Source: Pseudomonas sp. MWU15-20650
GTDB lineage: Bacteria; Pseudomonadota; Gammaproteobacteria; Pseudomonadales; Pseudomonadaceae
Length of the DNA: 64,000 bases
NCBI RefSeq assembly: GCF_023242475.1
Contig: NZ_JALJFG010000028.1
Location: forward strand, 1-64,000
Direction of reading: 5' to 3'
In this document: positions 8,466 to 18,138 of the stretch, one piece after another
How the letters are laid out: the number at the start of each line of letters is the position of its first letter
How positions within the stretch are numbered: the stretch's first letter is position 1
Position numbers and translations under genes: made by a program
Notes under the pieces: model-generated
Seen by the model: the letters and a program-made list of their open reading frames with translations, nothing else
The model's database searches: none
Told to the model about the DNA's origin: nothing

Positions 8466-9875
8466 TCATGCCTTGCGCCACGGCTTCAGCCACAGCCCCA
8501 TGCCCAGTAACACCACGACGCCTGCCAGGGTGCTCAACCCCAGTTGCAGCCACACGCCCTCCATCCGGAACAGCAGCCCCGCCGCCAGCCCCATCAACAG
8601 CGCACTGAGCAACCATTGCCGGGCCCAGGGCAGGGCCGCGAGCAGCGACTGGCGCTGCATCAACAACAGTGCGGTGCAGATCACTCCCGCCAGCGCAGCC
8701 AGCGGAATGCCGGCCAGGCCAAACGCAAAGGGCAGGGCGCCCAGCAACAACACATTGACCAGGCTGCCGAGTAATTCACAGCGCAGCGGCTGGCGCGTAT
8801 CACCGGCGGCATAGGCGTAGCGCGCAAGCAGAGCGTTCCAAGCGCCAAACACCAAGGGCACGGCGAACCAGGCCAGCAACAGCGGCAAGGGTGAGTCCGC
8901 CGATTGCTTGGGCAACAGCAACGCCACCAGGCTCGGTGCCGCGGCCACGAGGCCGACGCCGGCCGGTAGTGTCAGCACACTGGCGGTTTCCAGGCCGCGC
9001 TTGAGCAAGGCCAGGCGTTCATCGCCCTGGCGACGGCTCATCATGCCCAGCAGCACTTGGTTGAGGCTCATCAGCGCAATCAACGGCAGGTTCATCAGCT
9101 TGCGCGCGAGGTTGACCCACGTCACTGCGCCTTCACCCAGCAGTGACGCCACCAGCCGTTCGATCAACGCCAGGCCCTGGCTGGCACCGTTGCTCAACAA
9201 CAGTGGACCGATGCGCTGGCCCAGCTCCCGAAGGGGCGCAAACGACCACTGCAAACGCCATGGCCGCCAGCCCTGGCGCCAGATCGACGGCAGCAGCGCC
9301 AGCGGCATCAACAGGCTCCCCGCCAGGCAGGCCAAGGCGAGGCTGTGGGGTTGGGTGGCCGTACCGGCCAGCGCGAGGTAAGTCACCGGCGGCAGGTTGA
9401 ACAGCAGCGAGCCCAACCCCGCCAGCACAAAGCGTTCGCTGGCCTGCAACGGAATACTGAACAGCGCGTGCAGCATCAGCCCCGGTACGCACCAGGCCAC
9501 GATCTGCAGGTTGCTGGCGGCAAGGGTCGTGGCGCCGGCGGCCAACCCGGGCCCCAGCAACTGCACCAGCCATGGTGACAACAGCGTCAGCAGCAGGCTG
9601 GTGGCCAGCGCAATCAGCATCAACGCCGGGAACAACACCGCCAGCCAATCCAGGCGCTCACCGTCCTTGCGTTGCAGATACAGCGGCAGGGCGGCGGCGC
9701 TCAACACGCCACCGGCCAACGACATGCGCAGCGCCTCGGGCAAAAACAGCGCGATCAAGAACGCATCACTGCGCTCGCCCGCGCCCCAGGCCGCCACCAG
9801 CAACCACTCGCGCGCGAACCCCAGGCACAGGCCCAGCAGGGTAGCCAGGGTCAGCCAAACGGCGGAGCCAAGCAT
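8466..9875 (-). CDS. pslK: PslK-like MurJ/MviN-family lipid-linked oligosaccharide flippase
   Basis: A 469-residue membrane protein of the MurJ/MviN branch of the MOP flippase superfamily with roughly 12-14 hydrophobic segments. The opening segment (GFAREWLLVAAWGAGERSDAFLIALFLPE) is the MurJ/Wzx hallmark. In an exopolysaccharide cluster the expected role is to flip the undecaprenyl-linked Psl repeat unit across the inner membrane, rather than lipid II. Its ATG overlaps the stop of pslJ in a TGATG arrangement, so translation is coupled. Confidence 0.88.
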   Translation of the reverse strand: MLGSAVWLTLATLLGLCLGFAREWLLVAAWGAGERSDAFLIALFLPEALRMSLAGGVLSAAALPLYLQRKDGERLDWLAVLFPALMLIALATSLLLTLLSPWLVQLLGPGLAAGATTLAASNLQIVAWCVPGLMLHALFSIPLQASERFVLAGLGSLLFNLPPVTYLALAGTATQPHSLALACLAGSLLMPLALLPSIWRQGWRPWRLQWSFAPLRELGQRIGPLLLSNGASQGLALIERLVASLLGEGAVTWVNLARKLMNLPLIALMSLNQVLLGMMSRRQGDERLALLKRGLETASVLTLPAGVGLVAAAPSLVALLLPKQSADSPLPLLLAWFAVPLVFGAWNALLARYAYAAGDTRQPLRCELLGSLVNVLLLGALPFAFGLAGIPLAALAGVICTALLLMQRQSLLAALPWARQWLLSALLMGLAAGLLFRMEGVWLQLGLSTLAGVVVLLGMGLWLKPWRKA

Positions 9876-11308
9876 CAGGGGCGTGCGCCATCAAGGATCG
9901 GCTTGCGAAAAGCCACGGCCTTGACCTGCGGCAGGCGCGCCGGGAACAACCGCCGCGCCTCCAGCACATTGATCCCCACCATCAGCCAGAACAGCGCCAC
10001 CATCACCACGGCAAAACTGAAGTAGTGGTCAAACAAGCCACTGACCAGCGCCGAGAGAATCCCGGCAGTGCTGCCCAGCCACAGCGCATTGTCCTTGGTC
10101 AGCCGGATCGGGCCTTTTTCCGGGCGGGCCTCACGCCACCAGCGCACGGTCACGGCGATAAACAACAGCATGCCGACAACGCCGGTCTTATAGATGAAGT
10201 TCAGCCACAGGTTGGAGATCCCCAGCAAATGCGTGCCCGGCACGGGCGGGTCAACCTTGAAGCCAATGCCAAACGGATACGCCGCCACGGCTTGGGGGAA
10301 CATACGGTACTCGTCAAAACGCACTTCGGTACTGGCGTTGTCCGACGAAAAAATCGTCGCCAAGCGCTCCTGCAGCGGCGGATAGGCCATCACCAACGTC
10401 ACCGTCAGCGCCGCACCGATCATCAACAGGCGCCCGGTGTAGGGGACCCGGCGAGTGGCCATCCACATCAATACCAGCGCCAGGCTGACCATTGCGCCAC
10501 GGCTACTGGCCAACAGCAACGCCGCCGCCCCCAGGCACGCCACGCTCAGGCCGAGCGCGCGCTTCCAGCCTTGCTCGGTCATGCCGAAGCAGAACGCCAA
10601 GGGTAGCAACAGCGCCATGATTCCGCCGATGGCATTCGGGTGCATCCACGGCGAACCCATGCGCGATGACATGGCCTCAAGGCCGAATTTCAAGGTGTCA
10701 AAGTTGCCGTAGTTGAGCAGCGCCAGGATCGGCGCAATGCCCGCCCCGGAGCGTGTGCGTACGAACACCGCAATCGACATCACCAGCATTGCCAGGGTGC
10801 CCAGCAGCAGCGCAATCACCAGGGCTTCACGGCGCTTGTAGTCCGCCAGCAGCTTGGCGGCCAGGAACACCCCCGACAGGTTCAACAACCAACGCAGCCA
10901 GTTGGCCACGCCACTGCTTTCAGCATGGATGCTGACCTGGCCGACGATAAATGGGAACACGGTGAACAGCATCAGCCACAACAGCATCTGGTCGGTGGGG
11001 CGCCGTGACAGGCTTGGCGTGTCGGGCAGGCGCGACAGAAAGCTGTGCCACACGACCGCACCCCAGGTCAGCGCCAGAATGGCCTCGCTCACTGTACTGC
11101 GGATCCCCAGGTTGAGGGTCGAGTACGGCATAAAGGTGGCGACCAGGGCGAACAGCAGCAGACCCCAGAATGGAAGGCGCAGGATGGTCACTGCCGCCGC
11201 CAGGCCGATCACGGCGAGAAATGCCTTGGCCGGTGACAGCATCAAGGCCAGTGCGCCAAACAGCAGGCCAAACAGGATCGCGACGAGGCTTGCCAGGGAG
11301 AGTCTCAT
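9875..11308 (-). CDS. pslJ: PslJ-like polysaccharide polymerase (O-antigen ligase/Wzy fold)
   Basis: A 477-residue inner-membrane protein with about 11-12 hydrophobic helices and a large periplasmic loop in the second half. This is the O-antigen ligase/polymerase architecture (PF04932). By order and topology it is PslJ, the probable Wzy-type polymerase that joins repeat units in the periplasm. Primary sequence is poorly conserved in this class, so the call rests on topology and cluster position. The start codon overlaps the pslI stop by four bases (ATGA) and the gene ends inside the pslK start. Confidence 0.85.
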   Translation of the reverse strand: MRLSLASLVAILFGLLFGALALMLSPAKAFLAVIGLAAAVTILRLPFWGLLLFALVATFMPYSTLNLGIRSTVSEAILALTWGAVVWHSFLSRLPDTPSLSRRPTDQMLLWLMLFTVFPFIVGQVSIHAESSGVANWLRWLLNLSGVFLAAKLLADYKRREALVIALLLGTLAMLVMSIAVFVRTRSGAGIAPILALLNYGNFDTLKFGLEAMSSRMGSPWMHPNAIGGIMALLLPLAFCFGMTEQGWKRALGLSVACLGAAALLLASSRGAMVSLALVLMWMATRRVPYTGRLLMIGAALTVTLVMAYPPLQERLATIFSSDNASTEVRFDEYRMFPQAVAAYPFGIGFKVDPPVPGTHLLGISNLWLNFIYKTGVVGMLLFIAVTVRWWREARPEKGPIRLTKDNALWLGSTAGILSALVSGLFDHYFSFAVVMVALFWLMVGINVLEARRLFPARLPQVKAVAFRKPILDGARP

Positions 11309-12408
11309 TTCAATTCCTCGATCAATTCGGCCAGGCGCTGGCGATAGGCGTGGTGGTTAAAGCGGGCCGCCCATTGCCGGCGTTGTTCGGGTGAATCGTC
11401 GTCGGGCCGGTCACCCAGGCTCACCATCAGTTGCACCAACGCCGGGCCATCGGTGGGCGAAAAGCGCGGTGCCGATGGCGGGGTGATTTCATCCAGCGAG
11501 GTGCCGCTGGCCACGGCTACCGGGGTGCCGACGCTCAGCGCTTCAATCACGGGTAAGCCAAAGCCTTCAGCGTAAGACGGTTGCCACACACGTGACGCCT
11601 GACGATACAGCCCGTGCAGCTCTGCATCGGATACGCCACTCAACGCACGAATGCCCGGCAGCCGGCGCTGGCCTTCGGGCAAATGCTCGAGGCTGCCCAC
11701 CAGCACCAACTCCGGCACGGCGGGCGATTGGTGGCGCGCCTGTTGCCAGGCTTCGACCAGAAACGGCACGTTCTTGCGCAATTCTCGGGTGCCTACCAGC
11801 AACCAGAAGCGCTCGGGCAATTGGCGGGCCGAGAGGTCCGCGGCCAAGTCAGTAAACCCATCGACCTGGTTGGGCAGCACGCGAATCTTGCCTGCCGCCT
11901 TGGGGAACAGCCGCGCGGTTTCATCGGCGCTGTACTGTGAGGGGGTCCACACGCGGTCGGCGCTGTGCACCGCGTAGGCAATCGAAAGGCGATCGCTGGT
12001 CTTGTAGATCAACGCCTTCAAACGGTTGGCGTGGTAATTGTTCAGGGTGATCTGGAACAGGTCATGCAGCAGCACCACGGTGCGCAAGCCCTTGGGCTTG
12101 GGCGGTAACGGCAAGCCCATATTGAAGGTGCTGATGTACAGGTCGATGTGCTGCTCTCGCAGGGCGCGCGGCAAAAAGCCGGCCTCGAAACGCACGCGGT
12201 TCTGCGGCTGGTGCATCGCGGTCTTCGCGCAACCCCAGGCCGGGCAGTGCGCCTGCAAGCGCGTTTCGTCGCCCAGGGGCGCGACGGTAAATCGCTCCAA
12301 TTCGATACTCGGCAAGGCACGCAGGGCGCTTTCCAGCGCGTACACCTGGCGGCTGATACCCGATTGCGGCGAAGTGCCGACGGTGCGGTAATCCAGACCT
12401 ACACGCAT
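11305..12408 (-). CDS. pslI: PslI-like glycosyltransferase (GT-B, family 1/4)
   Basis: A 367-residue GT-B-fold glycosyltransferase of the retaining GT4 type. The C-terminal nucleotide-sugar site shows the E-G-F-G-L-P-V-I-E-A motif (SYAEGFGLPVIEALSVGTPV), with the EX7E glutamates. It should add one sugar to the lipid-linked Psl repeat on the cytoplasmic face. The donor and linkage cannot be read from sequence. It overlaps pslH by about ten bases at its start and pslJ by four at its end. Confidence 0.9.
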   Translation of the reverse strand: MRVGLDYRTVGTSPQSGISRQVYALESALRALPSIELERFTVAPLGDETRLQAHCPAWGCAKTAMHQPQNRVRFEAGFLPRALREQHIDLYISTFNMGLPLPPKPKGLRTVVLLHDLFQITLNNYHANRLKALIYKTSDRLSIAYAVHSADRVWTPSQYSADETARLFPKAAGKIRVLPNQVDGFTDLAADLSARQLPERFWLLVGTRELRKNVPFLVEAWQQARHQSPAVPELVLVGSLEHLPEGQRRLPGIRALSGVSDAELHGLYRQASRVWQPSYAEGFGLPVIEALSVGTPVAVASGTSLDEITPPSAPRFSPTDGPALVQLMVSLGDRPDDDSPEQRRQWAARFNHHAYRQRLAELIEELK

Positions 12409-13616
12409 GCGGGCTCCTTTTGATTCAGGGGCGAGAGGTTGGCGTACACCTGCTCCAGTTGGCTGGCGGCCACACTCCAGTCGTGGGCCCGGCGTACATA
12501 GGCGCGACCGGCTTCACCCATGGGGGCGGCGGCTTCTGGACATTGCAGCAGGCGCACGACGGCGTCCGCCAGGCCAGTAGCCGTTTGCCCGCCGAGGTAG
12601 TCCAGGCCCTCGACCAGATCCAGGCCCGACACGCCCTGTTCGGTGCTGGCCAAGGGCAGGCCGGCCGCCAGGGCTTCCAGTACTTTGAGCTTGGAGCCGC
12701 CGCCATGGCGCAACGGGGCCAGAAACACCGAGCAGCTCGATTGCAAACTCAACAGGTTCGGCACAAAGCCTTGCCACTCGATGCGTGGGTCCTGCCAGCG
12801 TTCGCGCCAACTCCCGGGCATGCCGAAACCGCACACGCTCATGCGCGCATCCGGGCAGCGTTCCCAGACCTTGGGCAGGATTTCGTCCAGGGCCCACTCG
12901 ATGGCATCCACATTGGGGGCATATTCATAGTTGCCGAGGAACAGGACACGGCGGCTTGCCGGATCAGGATGCGCGCCTGCAAAGTGATCGCAGTCCACCC
13001 CGTTAACCACGACGGGCACGGGTTTACCGGCAATCTTTTGCAAGACCTGCGCGTCGGTGTCGGTCACCGCAATCACTTGCGTCGCCTGGCGCATCACACG
13101 GCGCTCCCAGCGGGTGTAGCGCCATTGATCGTAGCGAATGAACGGCAGTGCCCAACGGGGCAAGCGATCGTAGGTGGCTGCGCCGAGTGCCGATTCAACG
13201 TTATGTTCGGTCAACACGAAGGGTTGGGATTTACGTATCAGCACGTCTTCATAAGGCTGGAAGGTGTAGCTGTGTTCGATCTGCACCACGTCCCAATGCT
13301 CGTTGAGCAACAGGTTGAACGTATCCTGCAGCGCACCCGACAGGCCGTTGACGCTGGCCAGCAACGGGTAGGGCGCCAATAGCCCAGCCACCAGCGTTTT
13401 CAAACTGCGCAGTGGGCGACGGGGCAAGATAATCAGTTGCTCAAGGAACGCCTCCAGCACCAGGCGATCGGTCAGCGACACCGGGTGTTTGTCATGCAAC
13501 AGCAGAGTGATCCGGTGCCCACGCGCGGCCAGGCTGCGCAGCAGGTGGAACTGGCGCGTCTTGCCGCCGCTGGTAGCGGGCCAGGGCGAGTAGGGCAGGA
13601 TCCATAAAATGCGCAT
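12399..13616 (-). CDS. pslH: PslH-like glycosyltransferase (GT-B)
   Basis: A GT-B glycosyltransferase of 405 residues from ATG 13616 (MRILWILPYSPWP, the family-typical start). An in-frame ATG at 13634 would add six residues and overlap pslG. The N-terminal domain has the acceptor-side SGGKTRQFHLLRSL helix. The C-terminal domain has the donor motif H-G-G-G-S-K-L-K-V-L-E-A-L-A. Related proteins include sugar transferases of the PEP-CTERM/EpsH-associated type. Its place between pslG and pslI identifies it as PslH, one of the transferases building the repeat unit. Confidence 0.9.
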   Translation of the reverse strand: MRILWILPYSPWPATSGGKTRQFHLLRSLAARGHRITLLLHDKHPVSLTDRLVLEAFLEQLIILPRRPLRSLKTLVAGLLAPYPLLASVNGLSGALQDTFNLLLNEHWDVVQIEHSYTFQPYEDVLIRKSQPFVLTEHNVESALGAATYDRLPRWALPFIRYDQWRYTRWERRVMRQATQVIAVTDTDAQVLQKIAGKPVPVVVNGVDCDHFAGAHPDPASRRVLFLGNYEYAPNVDAIEWALDEILPKVWERCPDARMSVCGFGMPGSWRERWQDPRIEWQGFVPNLLSLQSSCSVFLAPLRHGGGSKLKVLEALAAGLPLASTEQGVSGLDLVEGLDYLGGQTATGLADAVVRLLQCPEAAAPMGEAGRAYVRRAHDWSVAASQLEQVYANLSPLNQKEPACV

Positions 13617-13624
13617 GGCGGGCT

Positions 13625-14953
13625 TCAATCCCATAACAGAATTTGCAGGTTCGACTTGACCGGAACAGTCAACCCGTTGGCGTCATTCAGCGGGGTTTGC
13701 GTACCGCGCAGGGGGTCATACAGGGTCGCGCTGGTCAGGCCCGGCAAGTGCGCGTTTCCGCCCAGGGCCGACCAGAAAAACCACAGCTTGTGGCCATCGG
13801 CGCGGGTCCAGCCGATGCTGAACAGACCGTCGGGCAATTGGTCGGCGGCAGGTGGGTCGCCGGGGGTCAACTGCGGCCCACTGATGTCGAGGAAACGCTT
13901 CAAGGCGGTGTAGACCGGCTTGGGGTTGGCGTCGATGTCGAGCAAACCGTAGGACTGGTCACGCACACTGGCGCGCTGGTCGAGGTCGCTCAAGGTGAAC
14001 AGGAAGATCTTGTCAAAATCCATCGCACTCATCAGTGCCACGCGACGTATTACGTAATCGGCCTGGCCTTGCAATGTAATGATGTCTTGCACTTCTTTTG
14101 GCCCGGTGTAGGTCGACCAGCCCCACTCTGTGCTCCACAGGGCCTGTGCGCCGTTGCTGCGCAGTTTCTGGTTGAGTTGGGTAGTCTTGTCGACAAAGTC
14201 CAGGTTGGCCGGGTCGTTGCCTTCGGGCAGTTGGGTGTAGGGATGGTAGGAAACCACCGTGTTCAGGTTGGCGAGACCCTGCGCATCAAGGGCGTCGAGC
14301 ATGGTCTTGCCGTTGGGCATTTCGCTGAAAAAGGCCATGCCGGCCGCCACCACCGGCTTGCTCGGGTTCACCGCGCGCAGTGCGGCGGTCGTGACGTTCA
14401 ACAGCGTGGCATAGCCTGCCGGATCAGCCACCGGGCGCCAGAAACCGAGCAAGTTGGGTTCATTCCACACCTGCCATGCGTCGACGCTGGGGTAGCGTTG
14501 GGACAGTAGCGCCATGCGGATGGCGAACACGTTCGGATCTTTGGGCGGGTACTGGTCCTGATAGGGCGCTCCCACCGGTGCGGTGGTGGCAAAGGGCGCC
14601 GAACCCACCAGGTAAAACACCGATTTGAGCTGGTTATCTTGCAGCTTGCCCACCAACTGATCCAGTGTGGCGACCTGGTACTGGTTCTCAGCCGGCTCCA
14701 GCCGATCCCAGTGCAAATCCAGGCGCACCCATTGCAGGCCCAGGTCCTTGAGGCGGTCGATCTGCATCTGGTAACGCTCAGGGCTGAACCACAGGAACTG
14801 CGCGTTCACCCCCAGGAAGTCTTTCCACACCACCACCTTGTTGCCCTTGAGCACGTGGTTCTCGGCGTCGGCCGGGCGCCCCCAGATAAAGGCGATCAGG
14901 CCGAGGGCCGCGACCAGCGCAAGGGTGGCGAAGTACGTGCGCTTACGCACCAT
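13625..14953 (-). CDS. pslG: PslG-like glycoside hydrolase (GH39/GH-A clan)
   Basis: A membrane-anchored glycoside hydrolase with an N-terminal hydrophobic segment at about residues 7-25 and a periplasmic TIM barrel followed by a C-terminal beta domain. From ATG 14953 the protein has 442 residues. The two catalytic glutamates fall at E165 (WQVWNEPN) and E276 (LWSTEWGWST), the numbers I recall for P. aeruginosa PslG, which supports this start over the upstream TTG at 14980. PslG trims or edits Psl and its expression influences biofilm structure. It overlaps the end of pslF by 11 bases. Confidence 0.93.
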   Translation of the reverse strand: MVRKRTYFATLALVAALGLIAFIWGRPADAENHVLKGNKVVVWKDFLGVNAQFLWFSPERYQMQIDRLKDLGLQWVRLDLHWDRLEPAENQYQVATLDQLVGKLQDNQLKSVFYLVGSAPFATTAPVGAPYQDQYPPKDPNVFAIRMALLSQRYPSVDAWQVWNEPNLLGFWRPVADPAGYATLLNVTTAALRAVNPSKPVVAAGMAFFSEMPNGKTMLDALDAQGLANLNTVVSYHPYTQLPEGNDPANLDFVDKTTQLNQKLRSNGAQALWSTEWGWSTYTGPKEVQDIITLQGQADYVIRRVALMSAMDFDKIFLFTLSDLDQRASVRDQSYGLLDIDANPKPVYTALKRFLDISGPQLTPGDPPAADQLPDGLFSIGWTRADGHKLWFFWSALGGNAHLPGLTSATLYDPLRGTQTPLNDANGLTVPVKSNLQILLWD

Positions 14954-16133
14954 AAGGGGCCCCCGCGATCGCCTGCTCAAAGAGCTGCTTGAACTTCTGC
15001 GCGGTCAGCGGCCACAAGCGTTCGCGGCCAATGGCGCTGGCGCGTTCGGCCCAGTCCCGGGCCAATGTCGGGGTGCGCGCCAGGCGCATCAATTGCTCGC
15101 TCAGCGCGGCCACATCACCTTGGGGATAGATCGCGCCGTTACCGCTGGCGACCTCTTCGGCAAACGCGCGCGCATCCGAAGTGATCGCCCCACGCCCGCA
15201 CGCGGCCGCCCAGGACAATGCACCGCTGGTGCCGCGCTGGCGACCGAGCAGGCCGAGTTTTTTCGATTCACGATACGGCAGCACCATCACATGGTGCGCC
15301 TGGATCGTCTGGGCAATCTCGCTGGCCGGCAGGTTCAGCCGCCAGTCGATGGAGCCTGCCAGGCCGAGCTCGGCAATCTGGCTGTTCAGCTGCTCCAGGT
15401 AATTGCCGCCTGCGCCAAACGCCATTTCGGCGGCAGTGCCACCGGCCAGGGTCAGGCGCACACGGTCACGCAATTGGGGGGCTTGCTTGAAGACGGCGGC
15501 CAGGGCTTGCAACAGGTCTTCAATGCCTTTGCCACGGTAGATAAAACCGAAATACAGCAGGTGCAGCGTGTCCAGCGGCGGCAAAGGCGCCGGTGGGATA
15601 TCCAGGTTGGCATGGTTGATCACGGCCACTTTGCCGGCGGGCAACTGCATGCGCAGGCTGAGGCAATCGGCACCCAGGCGGGTGAGCGTGACCAGCCGCG
15701 TCAGGCCCTGCGCCACATGGCGTTCTTCGCGCAGGGTCAAAGGGTCTGCCAGCACCACTGCCGCTTGGGGCAAAGGGCTGGGCAAACGTTCCAGCAGGTT
15801 GAGCGGGAAGGGCAGGTGCTCCCGTCGCCATACCATGCGCTCCGGGTCATGTACCGTAGCGGTCAACGGGAGTGTTGGGTAAGCGTGGCGCAATTGGCGC
15901 AACGCCAGGAACTCTCCCAGTCGCCCGCCGCCCAGTTCGGCGTGGACCAGGTCCACGCTCTGCCAGTCGAATGCGCCGATGGCCTGCTCGATCGCCGCGC
16001 TCGACCCCCCCGCGCCGTTCAACGGTGTCTCCACCGTCACGCCCAACTGCTCCAGCGCCATCTTGAAATGGTTCGCGTAATCGGCGATCCCATTTTTTTC
16101 CGGTGGCAAAGGGGCGAGCAGGGCGATGCGCAT
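14943..16133 (-). CDS. pslF: PslF-like glycosyltransferase (GT-B)
   Basis: A 396-residue glycosyltransferase of the GT-B fold. The N-terminal MRIALLAPLPPEKNGIADYA is the common start of this group. The C-terminal half carries the donor-binding region (RQRGTSGALSWAAACGRG), where the usual E-G-x-G-x-P is replaced by a G-T-S-G-A-L form that is typical of a GT4 subset. It should act in the cytoplasm on the growing lipid-linked repeat. ATG 16133 overlaps the pslE stop by one base (TGATG), so the two are translationally coupled. Confidence 0.9.
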   Translation of the reverse strand: MRIALLAPLPPEKNGIADYANHFKMALEQLGVTVETPLNGAGGSSAAIEQAIGAFDWQSVDLVHAELGGGRLGEFLALRQLRHAYPTLPLTATVHDPERMVWRREHLPFPLNLLERLPSPLPQAAVVLADPLTLREERHVAQGLTRLVTLTRLGADCLSLRMQLPAGKVAVINHANLDIPPAPLPPLDTLHLLYFGFIYRGKGIEDLLQALAAVFKQAPQLRDRVRLTLAGGTAAEMAFGAGGNYLEQLNSQIAELGLAGSIDWRLNLPASEIAQTIQAHHVMVLPYRESKKLGLLGRQRGTSGALSWAAACGRGAITSDARAFAEEVASGNGAIYPQGDVAALSEQLMRLARTPTLARDWAERASAIGRERLWPLTAQKFKQLFEQAIAGAPYGA

Positions 16134-18124
16134 CAGAACGCCCCCCGGTATTTGGCGATGGTCTGCAGCACCTTGGCCGGCACTTCGAATTTACGGCGGT
16201 TGATGATGATGCCATCCACTTTGCCGAACGCGGTGTTGAGGATCGACAGCGCGTGTTCCACCACCGGCACCGTGCTCTTCTGGGCTTCCACTACCAGAGC
16301 GATCAGGTCGGCGCGCCGCAGGTTGATAAAGGCATCGCGGTTATCCAGCAGCGCCGAGGCATCCAACAGCACCACCTCGCCCGGTGCGGCAGGGGCGACA
16401 CCGCCGACCCGCACGGTAATGCCATTTTCCTGCAGCAACTGGCGCAGTTGCTCGACCACAAAGCTCACCCCTTCACCGTGACGTGAGGAGGTCAGCCCGA
16501 GGGTCAGCCCACGGTCGTCGATGCGATCCAACTGCAACAAGCCGTACAGCCTGTAGATACTCGCATTGAACGCGTTGGTGCTTTGCGCGGTACTGGTGTC
16601 CAGTTCCGGCAGGGTGGTCCACAGCGGCAGGCCGAATTTGCGCTCCACCAGGCCGCCGTCATGGATACGCTGATCCAGCAAGTAGCACAGGTAGATCACC
16701 AGCAAACCGACGACGATGGCGAACGGGATGGCCAGCGCCAGCATCACCAGGGTTTTCGGGAAGACACGGCCTGGGTTGAGGGTGGCCTCTTCGATCACGG
16801 CGATATTGCTGATCTGACTCTTGTCCAGCTCACGGTCGATGCGGGACTTTTCCAGGTTGTCCACGTACAGCGCATAGTTACGCTCGGTGGCGCTGAGCTC
16901 ACGGGAGAGGCGCGCCAGCTCCGGTTCAATCTCCAGGGCTTCCTTGCGTTGCGCTTCGAGGTTCACCAGTTGCTTCTGCTGCTGAACCAGTTGGGTGCGC
17001 AGTGCCAGGTTATTGCTGGACTCGTCCAGCAACACACGCTGCAGGTGAATTTCCAGGGTATTGGGCGCGCGGTTTTCCGAGCTCTGCACGGTGTTGCTTT
17101 CATTGGCGACCTGGGCCTGCATGGCGAGAATCGATGCATCCAGGGCTTTGACCGGCGGCGCATTGTCGGTGTAGGTGCGCATCATGTCGGCTTTTTCCAG
17201 CAGCTTCTGGTTCAGCAGGCGACGCAAATCCTGCTGCTGCGGGTTCAGCGCAATCTGGCGAACCGTGGTCACTTCCTTGGGCTGGGTCTTGAGCTGGTCG
17301 CGTGTGCTCTGCAGGGCGCTGTCGGAGGAAGCGATCAGGCGTGTGGTATTGAAGGTCTCACCGCGCAGCACGTTGATGCGCTCAGACAAGTCTTCCAGGC
17401 GATCGGTGATGCTTGCCGCGCCGATCTGGTTCAAGTGCGTGAGGATCTGTTCCTTGTAGCTCTTGATCTCGGTAGCGCTGTTGGCCACCTGGCCTTCATA
17501 GAAGGCATACAGGCTCTTGCGCCCCAGGGCTTGGGTGCGTTCGTTGATATAGGTCTCGACCCAACTCTTGACCACCGCCTGGGCGATTTCCGGGTCACTC
17601 CACTTGAAGCTGATGTCCATCACGGTGGAACCGGCTGCGTGGCTCACTTCGAAGTTCTTCTCCAGGCCCGCGGCCAGGCGCTCTACCGGTGTGGTTTTTT
17701 CAATGATGCCCACCGTTTCCAGCACTACACGCAGGCCGTCGAATACGGCGCCGACGCCGCTTTTGACGTAGTACTTGGTACGCTTCCAGAGGCCCTCCGG
17801 CGGCGGCATTTTGTCGATGACTTCCAGGTAATGCTCGGCCACTGCCCGCACAATAGGGCGGCCAGTCAGCAGGCGTTCCTCGTCGACAATCGGGTCGCGC
17901 TGGGTGCTGGGCATGACCAGCGCCTGGCGGTTGCTGATCTCGATCGGCAGCGTTGAATCACGCCCCGGCTTGACCAGCAGGCGCGCCGTGGACTCGTACT
18001 TGGCCGGCAGCAGGAAGGCGCCCAGCAGAATGATCACCAGCGCCGCAATGGCCGCCAGCTTGAATTCGTGCCGGAAAATGAAGAACAGGCGCAGAAGATC
18101 ACGAAAAGAACGGATCTCGATCAT
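16133..18124 (-). CDS. pslE: PslE-like Wzc/GNVR chain-length determinant protein
   Basis: A 663-residue polysaccharide co-polymerase. The Wzz domain begins with a transmembrane helix at about residues 22-40. A long periplasmic coiled coil follows, with GNVR-type sequence around residues 390-440, then a second helix near 450-470. The cytoplasmic C-terminal domain has the bacterial tyrosine kinase fold, but its Walker A is degenerate: the stretch TSSRHGEGVSF lacks the expected lysine, and there is no C-terminal tyrosine cluster. It probably acts structurally with PslD rather than as a kinase. AAGGAG precedes ATG 18124, in a 14-base gap after pslD. Confidence 0.92.
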   Translation of the reverse strand: MIEIRSFRDLLRLFFIFRHEFKLAAIAALVIILLGAFLLPAKYESTARLLVKPGRDSTLPIEISNRQALVMPSTQRDPIVDEERLLTGRPIVRAVAEHYLEVIDKMPPPEGLWKRTKYYVKSGVGAVFDGLRVVLETVGIIEKTTPVERLAAGLEKNFEVSHAAGSTVMDISFKWSDPEIAQAVVKSWVETYINERTQALGRKSLYAFYEGQVANSATEIKSYKEQILTHLNQIGAASITDRLEDLSERINVLRGETFNTTRLIASSDSALQSTRDQLKTQPKEVTTVRQIALNPQQQDLRRLLNQKLLEKADMMRTYTDNAPPVKALDASILAMQAQVANESNTVQSSENRAPNTLEIHLQRVLLDESSNNLALRTQLVQQQKQLVNLEAQRKEALEIEPELARLSRELSATERNYALYVDNLEKSRIDRELDKSQISNIAVIEEATLNPGRVFPKTLVMLALAIPFAIVVGLLVIYLCYLLDQRIHDGGLVERKFGLPLWTTLPELDTSTAQSTNAFNASIYRLYGLLQLDRIDDRGLTLGLTSSRHGEGVSFVVEQLRQLLQENGITVRVGGVAPAAPGEVVLLDASALLDNRDAFINLRRADLIALVVEAQKSTVPVVEHALSILNTAFGKVDGIIINRRKFEVPAKVLQTIAKYRGAF

Positions 18125-18138
18125 GGGATGTCGCTCCT

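Noticed and set aside
14954..14980. TTG 14980 as the pslG start
   Set aside because: ATG 14953 puts both catalytic glutamates at the residue numbers known for PslG, and the extension would only add overlap with pslF.
14838..17956. Long open frames (547 and 457 codons) on the plus strand opposite pslE, pslF and pslG
   Set aside because: They are antisense to well-identified genes, show no family resemblance, and are expected from third-position GC bias. Similar frames opposite pslH (12420-13382), pslL (7535-8461) and codA (50084-51190) were dropped for the same reason.
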